DNA of 64,000 nucleotides from Amphibacillus cookii (GCF_016908375.1 NZ_JAFBDS010000006.1:186001-250000), one strand, 5' to 3'. Positions 1-9,861 are shown, counted from the first letter of the stretch. Notes: generated by a model not told the origin, from the letters alone. Program-made: numbers and translations.

Positions 1-1245
1 ACCATCTTCGCCCTTTTTATATCGGTGCACCCAGGTGCATGAATGATGCCAATCTATCAATCTTTGAAGATAAAGTTCCTTGTTCAAATTCCTATAGTAA
101 AGCACGCCCATTCTCCCAGTGGTTGCTGAATCAAGCACTAAAATATTAACCTCTGACTTCGTTTTAAGGTCATGGTGATAACCGTGAATAGCTCTATAAA
201 CTTGGTTAGCATAATGCTTTAATGTATCAACCCTTATCTCATCTTCTAACTTAAGCGCTGGATTTAAGGCAATCAGATCAGCACCTGGATTAACGATCTC
301 AACTTTGTCATTTCCCCAAACGAGAAAAACTCTATCATCAATGATTTCACCTTGCTGATTAATTAACCACTTTAAAGCATTATGTGCCTTCTGTGACACA
401 TCATAACTTATCGCGGCTGCTTGATAGCTTTTATCAAATCGCCCTCGAAACGTAAAACCAACACTATCATTTGATGAAATTAATTTCGCTTTATCAGCTG
501 CGTGTCGAACTTTATTCGCATGTCTTTCAGTGCTCGGCAGATACTCACCTGTTACAAAACACAAATCCTTTTCTTCCAGCTTTTCATTATAAAAATCAAT
601 AAAGGATTGATAAACACTCTTATCTGACCAAATATTTTCAGTTGTCGAGATTGGCGAATGGACATTAAAACGAACAAATGCTGCCGATACATCACCAGTC
701 ACCTTCGCAAATATTTCTGGCTTGTCTCCTACTACTTCTTCATATTTTTTTTCCCATTTGACAATTAAATTTTTGTTATTATCTAAAAAAAGAACGTTTT
801 CCTCAACTAAGTCATGAATGATTGATCGTTTATTGACATAATCAAATATTGCTTTCACTTTCGGATGGCTTGAGTTTGCATTCACCCAACTCTTTAGCTG
901 TTTGATATAAGCATTAAATTGCTCTTTTTCTTTATTACCACCACCAAATTGTTCAAAATCTCCTGCACAATAAGACAACTTATCATGCAAAGGATAAGGG
1001 TAAATTGCTTTTCCAGACCGACTTGATGAAGCCTCCGTTGTGGGAATGAGTGTGTTTTCTTTGTCTAATATTTCAGCGGAGTGAAAATTACCATCCTCTG
1101 TCACATTGATTTCAATATGAGCGTTTTGCGTGGTATGTGAAATAGGCAAAAGCGTGAATTCACGGTCATTATAACGTTTTTGAACCACACCTACTTCATC
1201 AGTGTTGTTATTATACGTCTCATAAAGCTTTTGCAACCAACTCAT
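1..1245 (-). CDS. cas8c: Type I-C CRISPR Cascade large subunit Cas8c (Csd1), 3' end outside window
   Basis: An open frame runs from an ATG at 1245 to the left edge, giving 415 residues without a stop. It starts [14 protein letters not shown] and contains [19 protein letters not shown], resembling the Csd1/Cas8c family. In type I-C systems this protein is the large Cascade subunit that helps recognise the PAM and recruit Cas3. The start overlaps the cas5c stop as ATGA (1242-1245), and an AGGTGAGG ribosome site lies in the end of cas5c, so the genes are translationally coupled. The position after cas3 and cas5 matches the I-C order cas3-cas5-cas8-cas7-cas4-cas1-cas2, so the remaining genes are expected beyond the left edge. 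The family call is from general resemblance and context. Confidence 0.88.
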   Translation of the reverse strand, partial: MSWLQKLYETYNNNTDEVGVVQKRYNDREFTLLPISHTTQNAHIEINVTEDGNFHSAEILDKENTLIPTTEASSSRSGKAIYPYPLHDKLSYCAGDFEQFGGGNKEKEQFNAYIKQLKSWVNANSSHPKVKAIFDYVNKRSIIHDLVEENVLFLDNNKNLIVKWEKKYEEVVGDKPEIFAKVTGDVSAAFVRFNVHSPISTTENIWSDKSVYQSFIDFYNEKLEEKDLCFVTGEYLPSTERHANKVRHAADKAKLISSNDSVGFTFRGRFDKSYQAAAISYDVSQKAHNALKWLINQQGEIIDDRVFLVWGNDKVEIVNPGADLIALNPALKLEDEIRVDTLKHYANQVYRAIHGYHHDLKTKSEVNILVLDSATTGRMGVLYYRNLNKELYLQRLIDWHHSCTWVHRYKKGEDG

Positions 1246-1961
1246 TGATTCACCTCACCTTCATATAATGTAAAAAGTTCATCAACTGACTGAACATTTT
1301 TTTGATCAAAGTGCTTAGGCGTCATTTCTTTAATTGGACGCACATTATGGCAATCCTCAGGTCGAGTAAAGCTTATCACTCCATTTTTCATTACCGGATT
1401 CCAAAGTCTCACTTCCATTTGATTGTTCCCGGTTTCATCCGGATAATTAATTCCGTGTACCATGGTACCCAAATGAACCTCATCGTATTGATCATAAAAT
1501 CCAGCATCTGCACCGAACTTACACGGTTCAACATAGCCTTGGCACTCCCTAGCTCCTAAGAAAATATCACGACGTCCACCGGCTTTAAGAGAACGTTTCA
1601 AGATATTGTGATGTTTATTCTCGTTTCGATCATAAGTCAGATCAGGCCGATTCAGATTAAACTCGAAATGTGCCTTCACTTGATAGTGCGGTTTTTTTAA
1701 ATAAGTATAATTGGCAAGCGTATTACCACCACCATATTCAATTGGTCGAATGCCTTTCGACTCCATCTGAATGGCATTAATAACTCTAAGCTCATCTACT
1801 ATCATAATTAATGTAGGCTTCCAGTAAATACTTTCGACAATCCCCTTTAATGCTTGGTATGTAGGAACCTGATAGGTCATCTTCTCCCCACCAATTTTAG
1901 TTAATGGATCAGTAAATAAACCATAATCACCATAAAGTGAGAACTCAATGCTATTGCGCAT
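1242..1961 (-). CDS. cas5c: Type I-C CRISPR protein Cas5c (Cas5d), pre-crRNA endoribonuclease
   Basis: The 239-residue protein is Cas5 of subtype I-C, which replaces Cas6: it cuts the repeat hairpin of pre-crRNA and stays in Cascade. Catalytic residues described for the Bacillus halodurans protein (Tyr46, Lys116, His117) are found here at the same numbers: Y46 in ESIYWKP and K116-H117 in NENKHHN. The start has a strong ribosome site (AAGGAGGTG, about 5 bases before ATG). It lies 74 bases downstream of cas3 and overlaps cas8c by four bases. The protein appears complete and probably active. Confidence 0.95.
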   Translation of the reverse strand: MRNSIEFSLYGDYGLFTDPLTKIGGEKMTYQVPTYQALKGIVESIYWKPTLIMIVDELRVINAIQMESKGIRPIEYGGGNTLANYTYLKKPHYQVKAHFEFNLNRPDLTYDRNENKHHNILKRSLKAGGRRDIFLGARECQGYVEPCKFGADAGFYDQYDEVHLGTMVHGINYPDETGNNQMEVRLWNPVMKNGVISFTRPEDCHNVRPIKEMTPKHFDQKNVQSVDELFTLYEGEVNQ

Positions 1962-2035
1962 AAAAACACCTCCTTTTAATTAAGCAACAAATATAATACT
2001 ATTTTTAAGAACCTATCTTTTTTACAGAGGTAGGT

Positions 2036-4459
2036 TTAAAAAATGAATTCTGAACGTTCAGCCTCACCCTCTAAGTCAATCCCATATTCTCGGCTATAAT
2101 AACTTTCATCTAAAGAATATAGTTGGCCATCAAAATACGCGATGATTGCACCTGCATCTTTTAATCTAGAAAACTCTTGATCATACACGTTAACAGAATA
2201 TTGTTGAGCTTGTTTGAATAATAGCGACCAATCTTCAATTTTTTCATTTCCGTTTATATCAGCAATAACTTCTTTACCGTCTTGATAAGGAACAAGAATT
2301 GAAGTCGTTTGATTGGCAATAACATTAAAATATTTTGCCGCCGTCTGAAAACTACCATGTGAAAATATGGGGAATTTCCCACCACTTTTGCTAGTGTAGG
2401 CACTATACCAATCACTTTTACTTCTATCATTTATAAGTAAATCCGTCATTTTAACTGCTAAAGATTTTATTGGATAGTCTAGATCATAAGCCATTTCTTT
2501 GTAGAAACTTTTAAAAAAATACTCCAACGCCTGTCTAGATAACAAGTCACCACCGTGCGAATTCGGATCTCTACTTAAATCCACTAGTATTTTATTCGTA
2601 ATTTTTTTCCCTGTATTAATTTCAGGTAACCATTTTAAACTCTCTTCTTCATGATCAATTAAATAGACGAGCCCCTTCTCAAATTCCCCATGTCGGTTAC
2701 ACCGACCTGCCGCCTGAGCAATAGAATCTAGTCCAGATAAAGAGCGAATTACACTTTGAAAACTAACATCCACTCCTGCTTCAATTAACTGTGTACTAAC
2801 ACAAATAATTGATTCTCTTTTCATTAACTTATTTTTAATTTTTTGCAATATGTCCTTGCGGTGCATCGCACACATTGATGTACTCAGATGGAAAACACCA
2901 TCCTCAGTCATCGTTTCTTTTAATTTCTGATAGAGTTTCTTTACAACTGATTTTGTGTTTAGAATAATGAGCTGACTTGAAAACTGATTTGCTTGTTCTA
3001 TAACAAATTCAGCCAAATCATCTGTAGACATTTTCATACTAGTCGCTTGGTTAATTATTTTGACCCTAGAAAAATGATCGATTACTTGATCGATATTCCC
3101 AATCATTTCAGCATTCTCTCCTATCTGGAGATTATGTTTTACATCTCTCAAAGCAGGCTGAGTGGCTGTACACAATACAATACTACTGTGGCAATGGTTC
3201 TTCAAAAAATTAACTGCTTGATTATATAGCGCAATACATTTGATTGGAACTTTCTGCACCTCGTCAAAGATCATTACAGATTCGCTTAAATTATGTAATC
3301 GCCTGATGTTACGAGTGCCAGAAGCATAAAAAACATTGAGAAATTGGACCATGGTAGTAAAAATAACGGGAGCATCCCAATTATCTTTAGCTAGTAATAA
3401 TTTTTGCGATACATTCATCACACCATCCTCAGCCTCTGCTCTTTTATCAGGTAATCGATCTCGATAAACATTTGAATGATGCTCAAGAATATTAGAAGGA
3501 TCATTAAGAATACGTCTCACTTCTTCAGCATTTTGCTCAATAATGGTTGTAAACGGGACAATATAAATAACTCTCTTTTTATGATGTAAGATTGCATGTT
3601 TAAGTGCATACCTTAAGCTTGCTAAAGTCTTGCCACCACCAGTAGGAATAGATAAGCTATAAATATTTGACGGTCTCTCTGCCACCTGCTCACACTGCAA
3701 AGACATATCGTGTCGCAGTCTATTAATTGGGGAGGATTCTTGATCAGGTCTTTTAAAGGATTCGATTTTTTGTAGTAGCTTTTTGTGGTAGTCTTCAAAC
3801 AAATGATGTGGTCGTGCTTCTTGAGGTTGTGTATTCTCTTCAAATTGTCTTGTACTGGTTCGATCAGCGTCGATTAATGCGCTAAATATATATTTCGTTA
3901 AAAACATAATAGAACTATCTACTTCTCCGGCATTAATTTGAGAAATAAAGTTTTTCAAGTCCTCTATTGCTTTAAGAACGTATGACTGAAAACCTTCAAT
4001 AGTGAGAACTTCTCGAAAAAAGTTAGCTTTCGCTTCGTTATACCCTTTTAGTTCCTTTTCTTTAATACGATTTAAAAATTTCAATTCTAAATCAGGTGTT
4101 ATATAATCTTGTAAATATCCATGATGGGAAAGTATAGCATTTCCTACAATCTCAACCATAATATCCTCAACAGTATTATATTTTCCATAATAGAGTTCAA
4201 ATAACAATCTCCCACCCGCAGTCGAGTGATCAACAGTTCCCCTTTTCGGCGGATTATCAGGGTTTTGAACAGCCGCTAATATATATTCCTTAAATTCGGT
4301 TGTATACTTACCCATGTCATGAAGCAAACCTGCTAATCCTGCTAAATATTGCACATTAATTTTTTTCCCTATGTACTCTGCCAATTTACATGTTTCCGTT
4401 AAATGTTGTCTCACTGTTTGTATTTCACCATCGTTAGATCGAATATGTGCAATATACAT
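2036..4459 (-). CDS. cas3: CRISPR-associated helicase-nuclease Cas3 (HD domain fused)
   Basis: The 807-residue protein is the effector nuclease-helicase that degrades DNA bound by Cascade. The N-terminal HD nuclease has LLHDMGKY (H47-D48) and a second metal-binding His pair in SHHGY. A superfamily 2 helicase follows, with Walker A TGGGKT near residue 273, the DEVQ box in IFDEVQKVP, and motif VI QAAGRCNRHGE. Length and domain order are normal for Cas3 of type I-C, and no interrupted motif is visible. It is the first cas gene of the minus-strand operon and is divergent from the CRISPR array. A GGGGTGATT ribosome site precedes the ATG. Confidence 0.96.
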   Translation of the reverse strand: MYIAHIRSNDGEIQTVRQHLTETCKLAEYIGKKINVQYLAGLAGLLHDMGKYTTEFKEYILAAVQNPDNPPKRGTVDHSTAGGRLLFELYYGKYNTVEDIMVEIVGNAILSHHGYLQDYITPDLELKFLNRIKEKELKGYNEAKANFFREVLTIEGFQSYVLKAIEDLKNFISQINAGEVDSSIMFLTKYIFSALIDADRTSTRQFEENTQPQEARPHHLFEDYHKKLLQKIESFKRPDQESSPINRLRHDMSLQCEQVAERPSNIYSLSIPTGGGKTLASLRYALKHAILHHKKRVIYIVPFTTIIEQNAEEVRRILNDPSNILEHHSNVYRDRLPDKRAEAEDGVMNVSQKLLLAKDNWDAPVIFTTMVQFLNVFYASGTRNIRRLHNLSESVMIFDEVQKVPIKCIALYNQAVNFLKNHCHSSIVLCTATQPALRDVKHNLQIGENAEMIGNIDQVIDHFSRVKIINQATSMKMSTDDLAEFVIEQANQFSSQLIILNTKSVVKKLYQKLKETMTEDGVFHLSTSMCAMHRKDILQKIKNKLMKRESIICVSTQLIEAGVDVSFQSVIRSLSGLDSIAQAAGRCNRHGEFEKGLVYLIDHEEESLKWLPEINTGKKITNKILVDLSRDPNSHGGDLLSRQALEYFFKSFYKEMAYDLDYPIKSLAVKMTDLLINDRSKSDWYSAYTSKSGGKFPIFSHGSFQTAAKYFNVIANQTTSILVPYQDGKEVIADINGNEKIEDWSLLFKQAQQYSVNVYDQEFSRLKDAGAIIAYFDGQLYSLDESYYSREYGIDLEGEAERSEFIF

Positions 4460-4744
4460 GCAACAATCACCCCGGTAATAAAGTCTTATTTATATGAATA
4501 TTTTACCATAACCCTTCACTATTTTCAAAGTTTTTGTTAAAATAAAGTCAAATATTGATGATTAATGTAATTTGGTGCGAATGTTAAGCTCACATCAATT
4601 TCCATGGGGATTCGCACCACTATTTATTAGTTAACTAGGTATTTTGATTTATTATCTAAATCAATTCATTGTTAATTGGCTACAAAAATTATTTAATTCT
4701 TAGATAAAGCCAACTTTTTTGGATTAATTTAGGTGATAATCGCA
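4460..4744 (+). promoter_or_regulatory. CRISPR leader and divergent cas3/array control region
   Basis: This AT-rich stretch of 285 bases holds no gene. It lies between the divergent cas3 start and the first repeat and so must carry the array promoter and the adaptation leader. A 9-bp inverted repeat, GGTGCGAAT then ATTCGCACC (about 4573-4618), flanks a 27-base loop. From memory, similar GGTGCGAA hairpins occur ahead of other I-C arrays, but that needs an alignment. Decay of repeats at the far end of the array supports this side being the leader. Confidence 0.7.
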
Positions 4745-5566
4745 GTCGCACTCTTTATGGGTGCGTGGATTGAAATTTCATCGTCAATGCTCAAGATATC
4801 GCCGATGTCGGGTCGCACTCTTTATGGGTGCGTGGATTGAAATTTTCCTTCCTGTGCATTCGGAGTAGCCCCCTTTGTCGCACTCTTTATGGGTGCGTGG
4901 ATTGAAATCTATCCGTCTAAAACAGAAATGAGATATACAACAAGGTCGCACTCTTTATGGGTGCGTGGATTGAAATGTATAAAAAGAGAGGGGGCGATTA
5001 AATGAACATCGTCGCACTCTTTATGGGTGCGTGGATTGAAATTGATTTTTTCCCTCGCGCTGTCGATATCGGCAAGGTCGCACTCTTTATGGGTGCGTGG
5101 ATTGAAATCAGCCGCTATGCCGTTTTGTCCTGCCCAGTATTCCGTCGCACTCTTTATGGGTGCGTGGATTGAAATTCAAAAGCGTGATTTACTAGGTTAT
5201 TGGGCAGAGGTCGCACTCTTTATGGGTGCGTGGATTGAAATCTATATTGCCGACATTGTGCCGACGCATTAAATGGTCGCACTCTTTATGGGTGCGTGGA
5301 TTGAAATGTCAGCCTTGCTACATTGGTGCTTATTAATCTCCGGTCGCACTCTTTATGGGTGCGTGGATTGAAATCTTTGACACCGACCTGTGTCTTTTCT
5401 TGACGCATATGTCGCACTCTTTATGGGTGCGTGGATTGAAATAAACCCCTAAATACCTGTTATGCCATGCGATTGAGTCGCACTCTTTATGGGTGCGCGG
5501 ATTGAAATAAACCTATGACGGTATAATGCAAGCGAAGATTGTCGTCGCCTCTTCATGGTTCGTCTA
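4745..5566 (+). CRISPR. Type I-C CRISPR array, 12 full repeats plus a degenerate terminal repeat
   Basis: Twelve 32-base repeats begin GTCGCACTC and end GTGGATTGAAAT, at 4745, 4812, 4877, 4945, 5011, 5077, 5144, 5210, 5276, 5343, 5411 and 5477. Eleven look identical; the twelfth has GTGCGCGG in place of GTGCGTGG. A thirteenth, badly decayed copy (GTCGCCTCTTCATGG) starts near 5544. Spacers are 33-36 bases. The ATTGAAAT 3' end is typical of I-C crRNA handles, so transcription is on the plus strand, away from cas3. Decay at the right end marks it as leader-distal. Open frames across the array only translate the repeat. Confidence 0.98.
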
Positions 5567-5750
5567 TCTTTTTCGCGTAAAAGAAGACATTCTAAAAGGC
5601 TTATCACATCATTAAAGTTAGCTCAAAAGCACTTAATAGTTAGATGTGATGCAGCCCTATCAAATTTAACTTATAATTTGTTAAAAATATTTGATTATTT
5701 CATTTTCATAGACTTTTCACTTATACAAGTGAGCTACTAAGAGGGTTTTT

Positions 5751-5951
5751 TTGAAAAAGATAAAAATACTGTTTTTTATTATTATTAGCTCTATTTTTTT
5801 CTTTTTATTTTATTATTACAACGGAACTGTAACTGAAGGTTATTTCACAGTTGCTGAAGAAAATATTTTAGTTGAGAAAGAGAATACCTTTCTTTTTTTA
5901 AATAATCATAAAATAGAAGTACCCCCTCATTTAATTAGCAACATTAAATGA
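5751..5951 (+). CDS. Small hypothetical membrane-anchored protein
   Basis: A 66-residue frame starts at TTG (5751) after a GAGGG ribosome site. Residues 5-23 form one hydrophobic segment rich in Ile and Phe, followed by a short polar tail, as in a signal-anchor protein. The region is very AT-rich. I recognise no family. It could be a relic or an uncharacterised small membrane protein encoded beside the CRISPR array. A second tiny frame (from 5964) follows with its own GGAGAAAGG site but is only 15 codons. Confidence 0.4.
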   Translation: MKKIKILFFIIISSIFFFLFYYYNGTVTEGYFTVAEENILVEKENTFLFLNNHKIEVPPHLISNIK

Positions 5952-6050
5952 GGAGAAAGGCACCATGTACGCTTTTCTGGAAATAGAATATTTAAAAACA
6001 ACAATAAATTAGATTTTATAGAGGTAGATAAACATTAACATCGACAAATG

Positions 6051-6074
6051 ATTAAATTAATGCATTAATTTAAT
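6051..6074. repeat. Perfect 24-bp AT palindrome
   Basis: The half-site ATTAAATTAATG is followed directly by its exact reverse complement. It sits in the 319-base gap between the small frame at 5751 and the end of gerE, where nothing else is visible apart from the gerE terminator. It could be a dimeric regulator site or chance in AT-rich DNA. Confidence 0.5.
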
Positions 6075-6236
6075 CTACTCTAATAGGGGTCTATGACTTA
6101 TAAAGGTATTATTCATCGTCTAGAGTGCGTTACAAAATGGATTAGATTGTAGTTCAAAGCTCTTGAGTATGTATTAAATATGAATGATGAAAATGATTCT
6201 TTGACATATAGCACATAATATTTATTGCAATTATGA

Positions 6237-6269
6237 TAAAACCGACTTCCAAAAGGAAAGTCGGTTTTG
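6237..6269 (-). terminator. Intrinsic terminator of gerE
   Basis: A 13-bp stem (AAACCGACTTCC with its near-perfect complement) and a 4-base loop end two bases past the gerE stop. On the minus strand the stem is followed by a T-rich run. Confidence 0.85.
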
Positions 6270-6270
6270 T

Positions 6271-6495
6271 TTAGAGCTTGAGTTCCCCCATACGCAAAAG
6301 CTCTACAACAGCTTGTGAACGCCCCTTAACACCCAGCTTCTGAATCGTATTTGATATGTGATTCCTTACCGTTTTTTGTGAAATAAATAGTTCATCTGCG
6401 ATATCTTTCGTTGTTTTATCTTGCACCAGTAATTCAAATACTTCTCTTTCACGTTTGGTCAATAATTGCTTCGGTTTGTAGTCGTGATCTTTCAA
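6271..6495 (-). CDS. gerE: Spore coat/germination transcriptional regulator GerE
   Basis: The 74-residue protein is essentially a single LuxR-type helix-turn-helix (LLTKREREVFELLVQDKTT, then ISQKTVRNHISN), with the same length and near-identical sequence to B. subtilis GerE. GerE acts late in the mother cell with sigma-K to switch coat genes. Translation probably starts at TTG (6495), nine bases after AAGGAGG. In B. subtilis gerE lies next to sdhCAB and yslB; here yslB is present but sdhCAB is missing. This is strong evidence that the organism sporulates. Confidence 0.97.
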   Translation of the reverse strand: MKDHDYKPKQLLTKREREVFELLVQDKTTKDIADELFISQKTVRNHISNTIQKLGVKGRSQAVVELLRMGELKL

Positions 6496-6560
6496 ATTTA
6501 GACCCCTCCTTGCTGTCCTTAAAGCTGCAATTTGAAGGGTATTAATTCATTTAGTCATGG

Positions 6561-6587
6561 TATTTTATGATTTATGCCGGTTTCTGT
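6561..6587 (-). promoter_or_regulatory. Possible sigma-K promoter of gerE
   Basis: Reading the minus strand, CATAAAATA matches the sigma-K -10 pattern CATANNNTA, and an AC lies 16 bases upstream as a -35. This agrees with the known sigma-K control of gerE. The pattern is short, so the call rests on position. The rest of the 6496-6847 gap shows no gene. Confidence 0.45.
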
Positions 6588-6847
6588 GCTTTTACTTTAG
6601 CATATTCTTTTAAAAACCAACGCCTGTCACCGTCTCACCTACAATTCGCAAATAACTTCTGCGTGATTAAAGCAAGGGATGACTGATCTTAATGGCAGTT
6701 AACTCTCCATAAAACTTATGCGACACCACCAATTGTGGTGAAGAATTGATCATACTTTTTAACGTTTTTTCTACTTTAAATATTGCAATCGTTGTCTTCA
6801 AAAGCGATAATAGAAGATAGGGTCAATGTTTGAAGGGAGCATCACTT

Positions 6848-7282
6848 ATGCACAGTAACATGAAACAAATAAAGAGCGTTGTTGAGCAATTAGATACAAG
6901 TGGTTCTGGTTATGATTTATTAAGGTATGTGGCTTTACCTGACCTCTTGGGAACGGATGCAGCAACGATTTTATACGTTTTAGGAAAAAATTTAGCGCGA
7001 GCAATGGAATGGAAATCAATCGATGAAATTATTGATTTTTTCTATAAAACCGGTTGGGGAACACTGGAAATGATGAAAGAAAAACGTTCAGAACATATTT
7101 TCAAATTACAGACACGGGTGATCTCGAAACGCTATGAATTGGGAATTGAGACTGATTACCGTTTAGAATCGGGCTTTTTAGCAGCTGCGATGGAAACGTT
7201 ATATCAATATAATTGTGAGTGTGTTGAAGAAGAAAAACCTAAGAAAAACTATGTGGAGTTGCGGGTGCAGCACTATCGTTAA
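6848..7282 (+). CDS. yslB: YslB-like conserved protein (DUF2507)
   Basis: The 144-residue soluble protein matches B. subtilis YslB in length and in the core (YDLLRYVALPDLLG, then YWGK-like ILYVLGKNLAR). Its biochemical role is unknown; some relatives are annotated as 4-vinyl-reductase-like folds. I start it at ATG 6848, eight bases after GAAGGGAG, rather than at TTG 6830, which lies upstream of that site. It lies between gerE and uvrC, as in Bacillus, and is transcribed toward uvrC. Confidence 0.85.
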   Translation: MHSNMKQIKSVVEQLDTSGSGYDLLRYVALPDLLGTDAATILYVLGKNLARAMEWKSIDEIIDFFYKTGWGTLEMMKEKRSEHIFKLQTRVISKRYELGIETDYRLESGFLAAAMETLYQYNCECVEEEKPKKNYVELRVQHYR

Positions 7283-7288
7283 ATATGT

Positions 7289-7326
7289 AAAGACCTTAGC
7301 TGATTACTGTTGGCTAAGGTCTTTTT
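7289..7326. terminator. Bidirectional terminator between yslB and uvrC
   Basis: A 12-bp stem, AAAGACCTTAGC and GCTAAGGTCTTT, is followed by T-rich sequence on both strands. It sits between convergent yslB and uvrC and overlaps the last codons of uvrC. Confidence 0.88.
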
Positions 7327-9097
7327 CTTCATTTAAATGGCTTAAAATAATCTGTGCAGTCGGCTCAGGGATACCTAACCTTTTCAATGTTTCTATCGGT
7401 GCCTGTTTAATCTCTGTAATGGATTTAAAATGCGTTAATAGTAATTTACGTCGTTTTTCTCCAACGCCTGGAATGGCATCGAGTTCTGATTTAAATGCAC
7501 TTTTCCCCCTAAGTTGACGGTGAAATGTAATCGCAAAGCGATGGACTTCATCTTGAATTCTTTGAATTAAATAAAATTCTTGGGATTGGCGACCCAAATC
7601 GACAACAGCAGGAGGAACACCATATAGGAGTTCACTTGTCTTATGTTTATCATCTTTAGCCAAACCAGCTAAAGGAATATCAAGCCCCAATTCATCTTCC
7701 AACACTTCAATAGCTGCTGTCATCTGCCCTTTGCTACCGTCAACTAAAATCAAATCGGGTAAAGGTAGATTTTCTTTTAGCACACGTGTATAACGACGGC
7801 GAACCACCTCGCGCATGGTGTCATAATCATCTGGTCCTTTAACATCTCGAACTTTGTATTTTCGATATTCCTTTTTATCTGGTTTACCATCAATGAATAC
7901 CACCATTGCTGATACAGGATCCGTCCCTTGAATATTAGAATTATCAAATGCTTCAATGCGATGAGGCGTTTCAATATTCAGTTTTTCACCAAGCCGCTCA
8001 ACAGCTTTAATCGTTCGCTCTTCATTTTTCTCAATTAATGAAAATTTTTCAGCTAAAGCAATTTCAGCATTTTTTCCCGCTAATTCAATCAGCTCTTTTT
8101 TGCGGCCTCGATATGGAATCGTGACATCAACATCTAATAATTCAATAAGCAATTGATAATCAATCGGTGCGGGTACAAGCACCTGTTTCGGCTTAATATG
8201 ATTATGTTGTAAATAAAAACGCCCCACAAATGTGGTGAATGTCTCCTCTGCATCATCAAAGAATGGAAAAATGGAAACATCGCGTTCAATTAATTTCCCT
8301 TGGCGTATAAAGAACACTTGTACACACATCCAACCTTTATCATAAGCGTAATGGAACACATCACGATTCACACGATCATTTAAGGTCATTTTTTGTTGTT
8401 CCATTACCGCATCAATATGTTGCATTTGGTCACGTAATTCCTTTGCACGCTCGAAATTCAATGCCTCACTTGCTGCCTCCATTTTAGTTTTCAATTCCTT
8501 TTTTATCTCTTGATGCCCACCATTTAAAAAAGTCACCACATTTTGGACAATGGTTTGATATTCATCTTTAGATGGGGGCACTTCTGCACAGGCTAAACAT
8601 TGCCCTAAATGATAATACAAACAAGGTTTTCCCGGAGGATTATTACATTTCCTTAAAGGATAAATACGATCTAATAGCTTCTTTGTTTCCCTCGCCGCCA
8701 ACACATTGGGATATGGACCAAAGTATTTTCCTTTATCTTTTAAAACCTTTCTCGTAATAATTAGGCGTGGATGGCGTTCATTGGTCACTTTTAAGTAAGG
8801 GTAACTTTTATCATCTTTAAGCAAAACATTATATTTTGGATCATATTTTTTAATAAGATTCATTTCTAAGATTAATGCTTCTATCTCTGAGGATGTCACA
8901 ATATATTCAAAATCAGTAATTTCTTGAACAAGCCGTTGTGTTTTTTGATCATTTGCACCAGCAAAATAAGATCGCACACGATTTTTTAATTTCTTAGATT
9001 TCCCAACATAAATAACCGTCCCGTGCTTATCCTTCATCAAGTAGCAACCCGGCTGAGCGGGTAAGACAGCTAATTTTTCTTGGATTGATGTTGACAT
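7304..9097 (-). CDS. uvrC: Excinuclease ABC subunit C
   Basis: The 597-residue protein makes the dual incisions of nucleotide excision repair with UvrA and UvrB. An N-terminal GIY-YIG nuclease ([21 protein letters not shown]) is followed by a UVR domain ([13 protein letters not shown]), the RNase H-like endonuclease domain ([20 protein letters not shown]) and C-terminal helix-hairpin-helix motifs ([16 protein letters not shown]). Length and domains are standard. In Bacillus it sits beside trxA, as here, though a small membrane-protein gene and a repeat element lie between them. Confidence 0.98.
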   Translation of the reverse strand: MSTSIQEKLAVLPAQPGCYLMKDKHGTVIYVGKSKKLKNRVRSYFAGANDQKTQRLVQEITDFEYIVTSSEIEALILEMNLIKKYDPKYNVLLKDDKSYPYLKVTNERHPRLIITRKVLKDKGKYFGPYPNVLAARETKKLLDRIYPLRKCNNPPGKPCLYYHLGQCLACAEVPPSKDEYQTIVQNVVTFLNGGHQEIKKELKTKMEAASEALNFERAKELRDQMQHIDAVMEQQKMTLNDRVNRDVFHYAYDKGWMCVQVFFIRQGKLIERDVSIFPFFDDAEETFTTFVGRFYLQHNHIKPKQVLVPAPIDYQLLIELLDVDVTIPYRGRKKELIELAGKNAEIALAEKFSLIEKNEERTIKAVERLGEKLNIETPHRIEAFDNSNIQGTDPVSAMVVFIDGKPDKKEYRKYKVRDVKGPDDYDTMREVVRRRYTRVLKENLPLPDLILVDGSKGQMTAAIEVLEDELGLDIPLAGLAKDDKHKTSELLYGVPPAVVDLGRQSQEFYLIQRIQDEVHRFAITFHRQLRGKSAFKSELDAIPGVGEKRRKLLLTHFKSITEIKQAPIETLKRLGIPEPTAQIILSHLNEEKDLSQQ

Positions 9098-9187
9098 ACG
9101 CGCTACACTCCATCTTAATATCTAGTTCTTACCTATTATTATAACACATACCTGCTTTTGCTTATTTAATTTTGAGTTTTAATATAT

Positions 9188-9415
9188 AAAACATATCTTC
9201 AATCAGTAGGCGGAGGGCTACAGGATGTAGGTCTACAGACGTTGCCACAGGACGTGGTGGGCTTAGTTTGTAATCCTTCTTAAAGATGTGGCGGTTTTAG
9301 TCTACGATCTTACCCATCCACCGGTTCATCGTTAAGTGAATCGGACCACTTAAATAGATGATTTTCTGCAATCTATTATGGCCAGGCGTTTTACGTACGG
9401 TTATCTGTGATAAAT
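9188..9415 (+). repeat. Dispersed intergenic repeat family 1, copy A (long form)
   Basis: This copy starts with a form of the family head (CTTCAATCAGT), carries two ~38-base internal units (GGACGTGGTGGGCTTAGT; AGATGTGGCGGTTTTAGT) and ends with the family tail CGGTTATCTGTGATAAAT. It fills most of the gap between uvrC and the terminator at 9438. Seven further copies occur in the window, all in this orientation. Confidence 0.85.
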
Positions 9416-9437
9416 TTAAATATTTCTTGTGTAAATA

Positions 9438-9492
9438 ACAAAGACCTATGTTGGTAGACTGAAGTCTACTTTCACAACATAGGTCTTTGTCG
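9438..9492 (-). terminator. Terminator of the small membrane-protein gene
   Basis: A 16-bp perfect stem (ACAAAGACCTATGTTG and its complement) encloses a 21-base loop that contains a second small hairpin (TAGACTGAAGTCTA). It lies 43 bases past the stop of the gene at 9535. The short frame that crosses it is not a gene. Confidence 0.8.
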
Positions 9493-9534
9493 ATCGTCTC
9501 AATTGCTTTTAAATAAAATAACAATTCAAAACTT

Positions 9535-9861
9535 CTACTTAATTATTTCAAATTGACCGATTACCGGCAATGGTTGTTGTAGGCCTTTATTCGCATTAAG
9601 CATACCTACAATCATAAAAGCAAGGGAAGCAAGCATTCCTACAGGCATAATAATAAAATAACCAATTACAGGCATAAATCTACCTAAAATATTAATAATA
9701 GCTGCAAAAATAAACAAATTCAAACCTTGATTGGCATGATAACGTGCAAATTTAGATTCTTTTGCCGCTAGTAACGGAATAAAAAAGATTAAATAAGCAA
9801 TCATTGCAATGTTTTTATTTTGTTGTACATCATTTTGATCGACAGCTTTTGCTTCTTCCAT
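9535..9861 (-). CDS. DUF4870-like small integral membrane protein
   Basis: The 108-residue protein has three to four hydrophobic segments and a central motif KFARYHANQGLNLFIF typical of DUF4870/YP_ membrane proteins, whose function is unknown. I start at ATG 9861, preceded by AAGGAGGAAAGAGAA, and not at an upstream frame extension. It is inserted between uvrC and trxA relative to the Bacillus order and has its own terminator. Confidence 0.75.
   Translation of the reverse strand: MEEAKAVDQNDVQQNKNIAMIAYLIFFIPLLAAKESKFARYHANQGLNLFIFAAIINILGRFMPVIGYFIIMPVGMLASLAFMIVGMLNANKGLQQPLPVIGQFEIIK

Noticed and set aside
5027-5272. Plus-strand frame with repeated LFMGAWIEI across the CRISPR array
   Set aside because: It is only the translated CRISPR repeat and ends with the array; no ribosome site.
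5555-5740. 61-codon plus-strand frame right after the array
   Set aside because: It begins inside the degenerate repeat, has no ribosome site and no protein-like composition.
9297-9524. 75-codon minus-strand frame
   Set aside because: It spans repeat copy A and a strong terminator hairpin.
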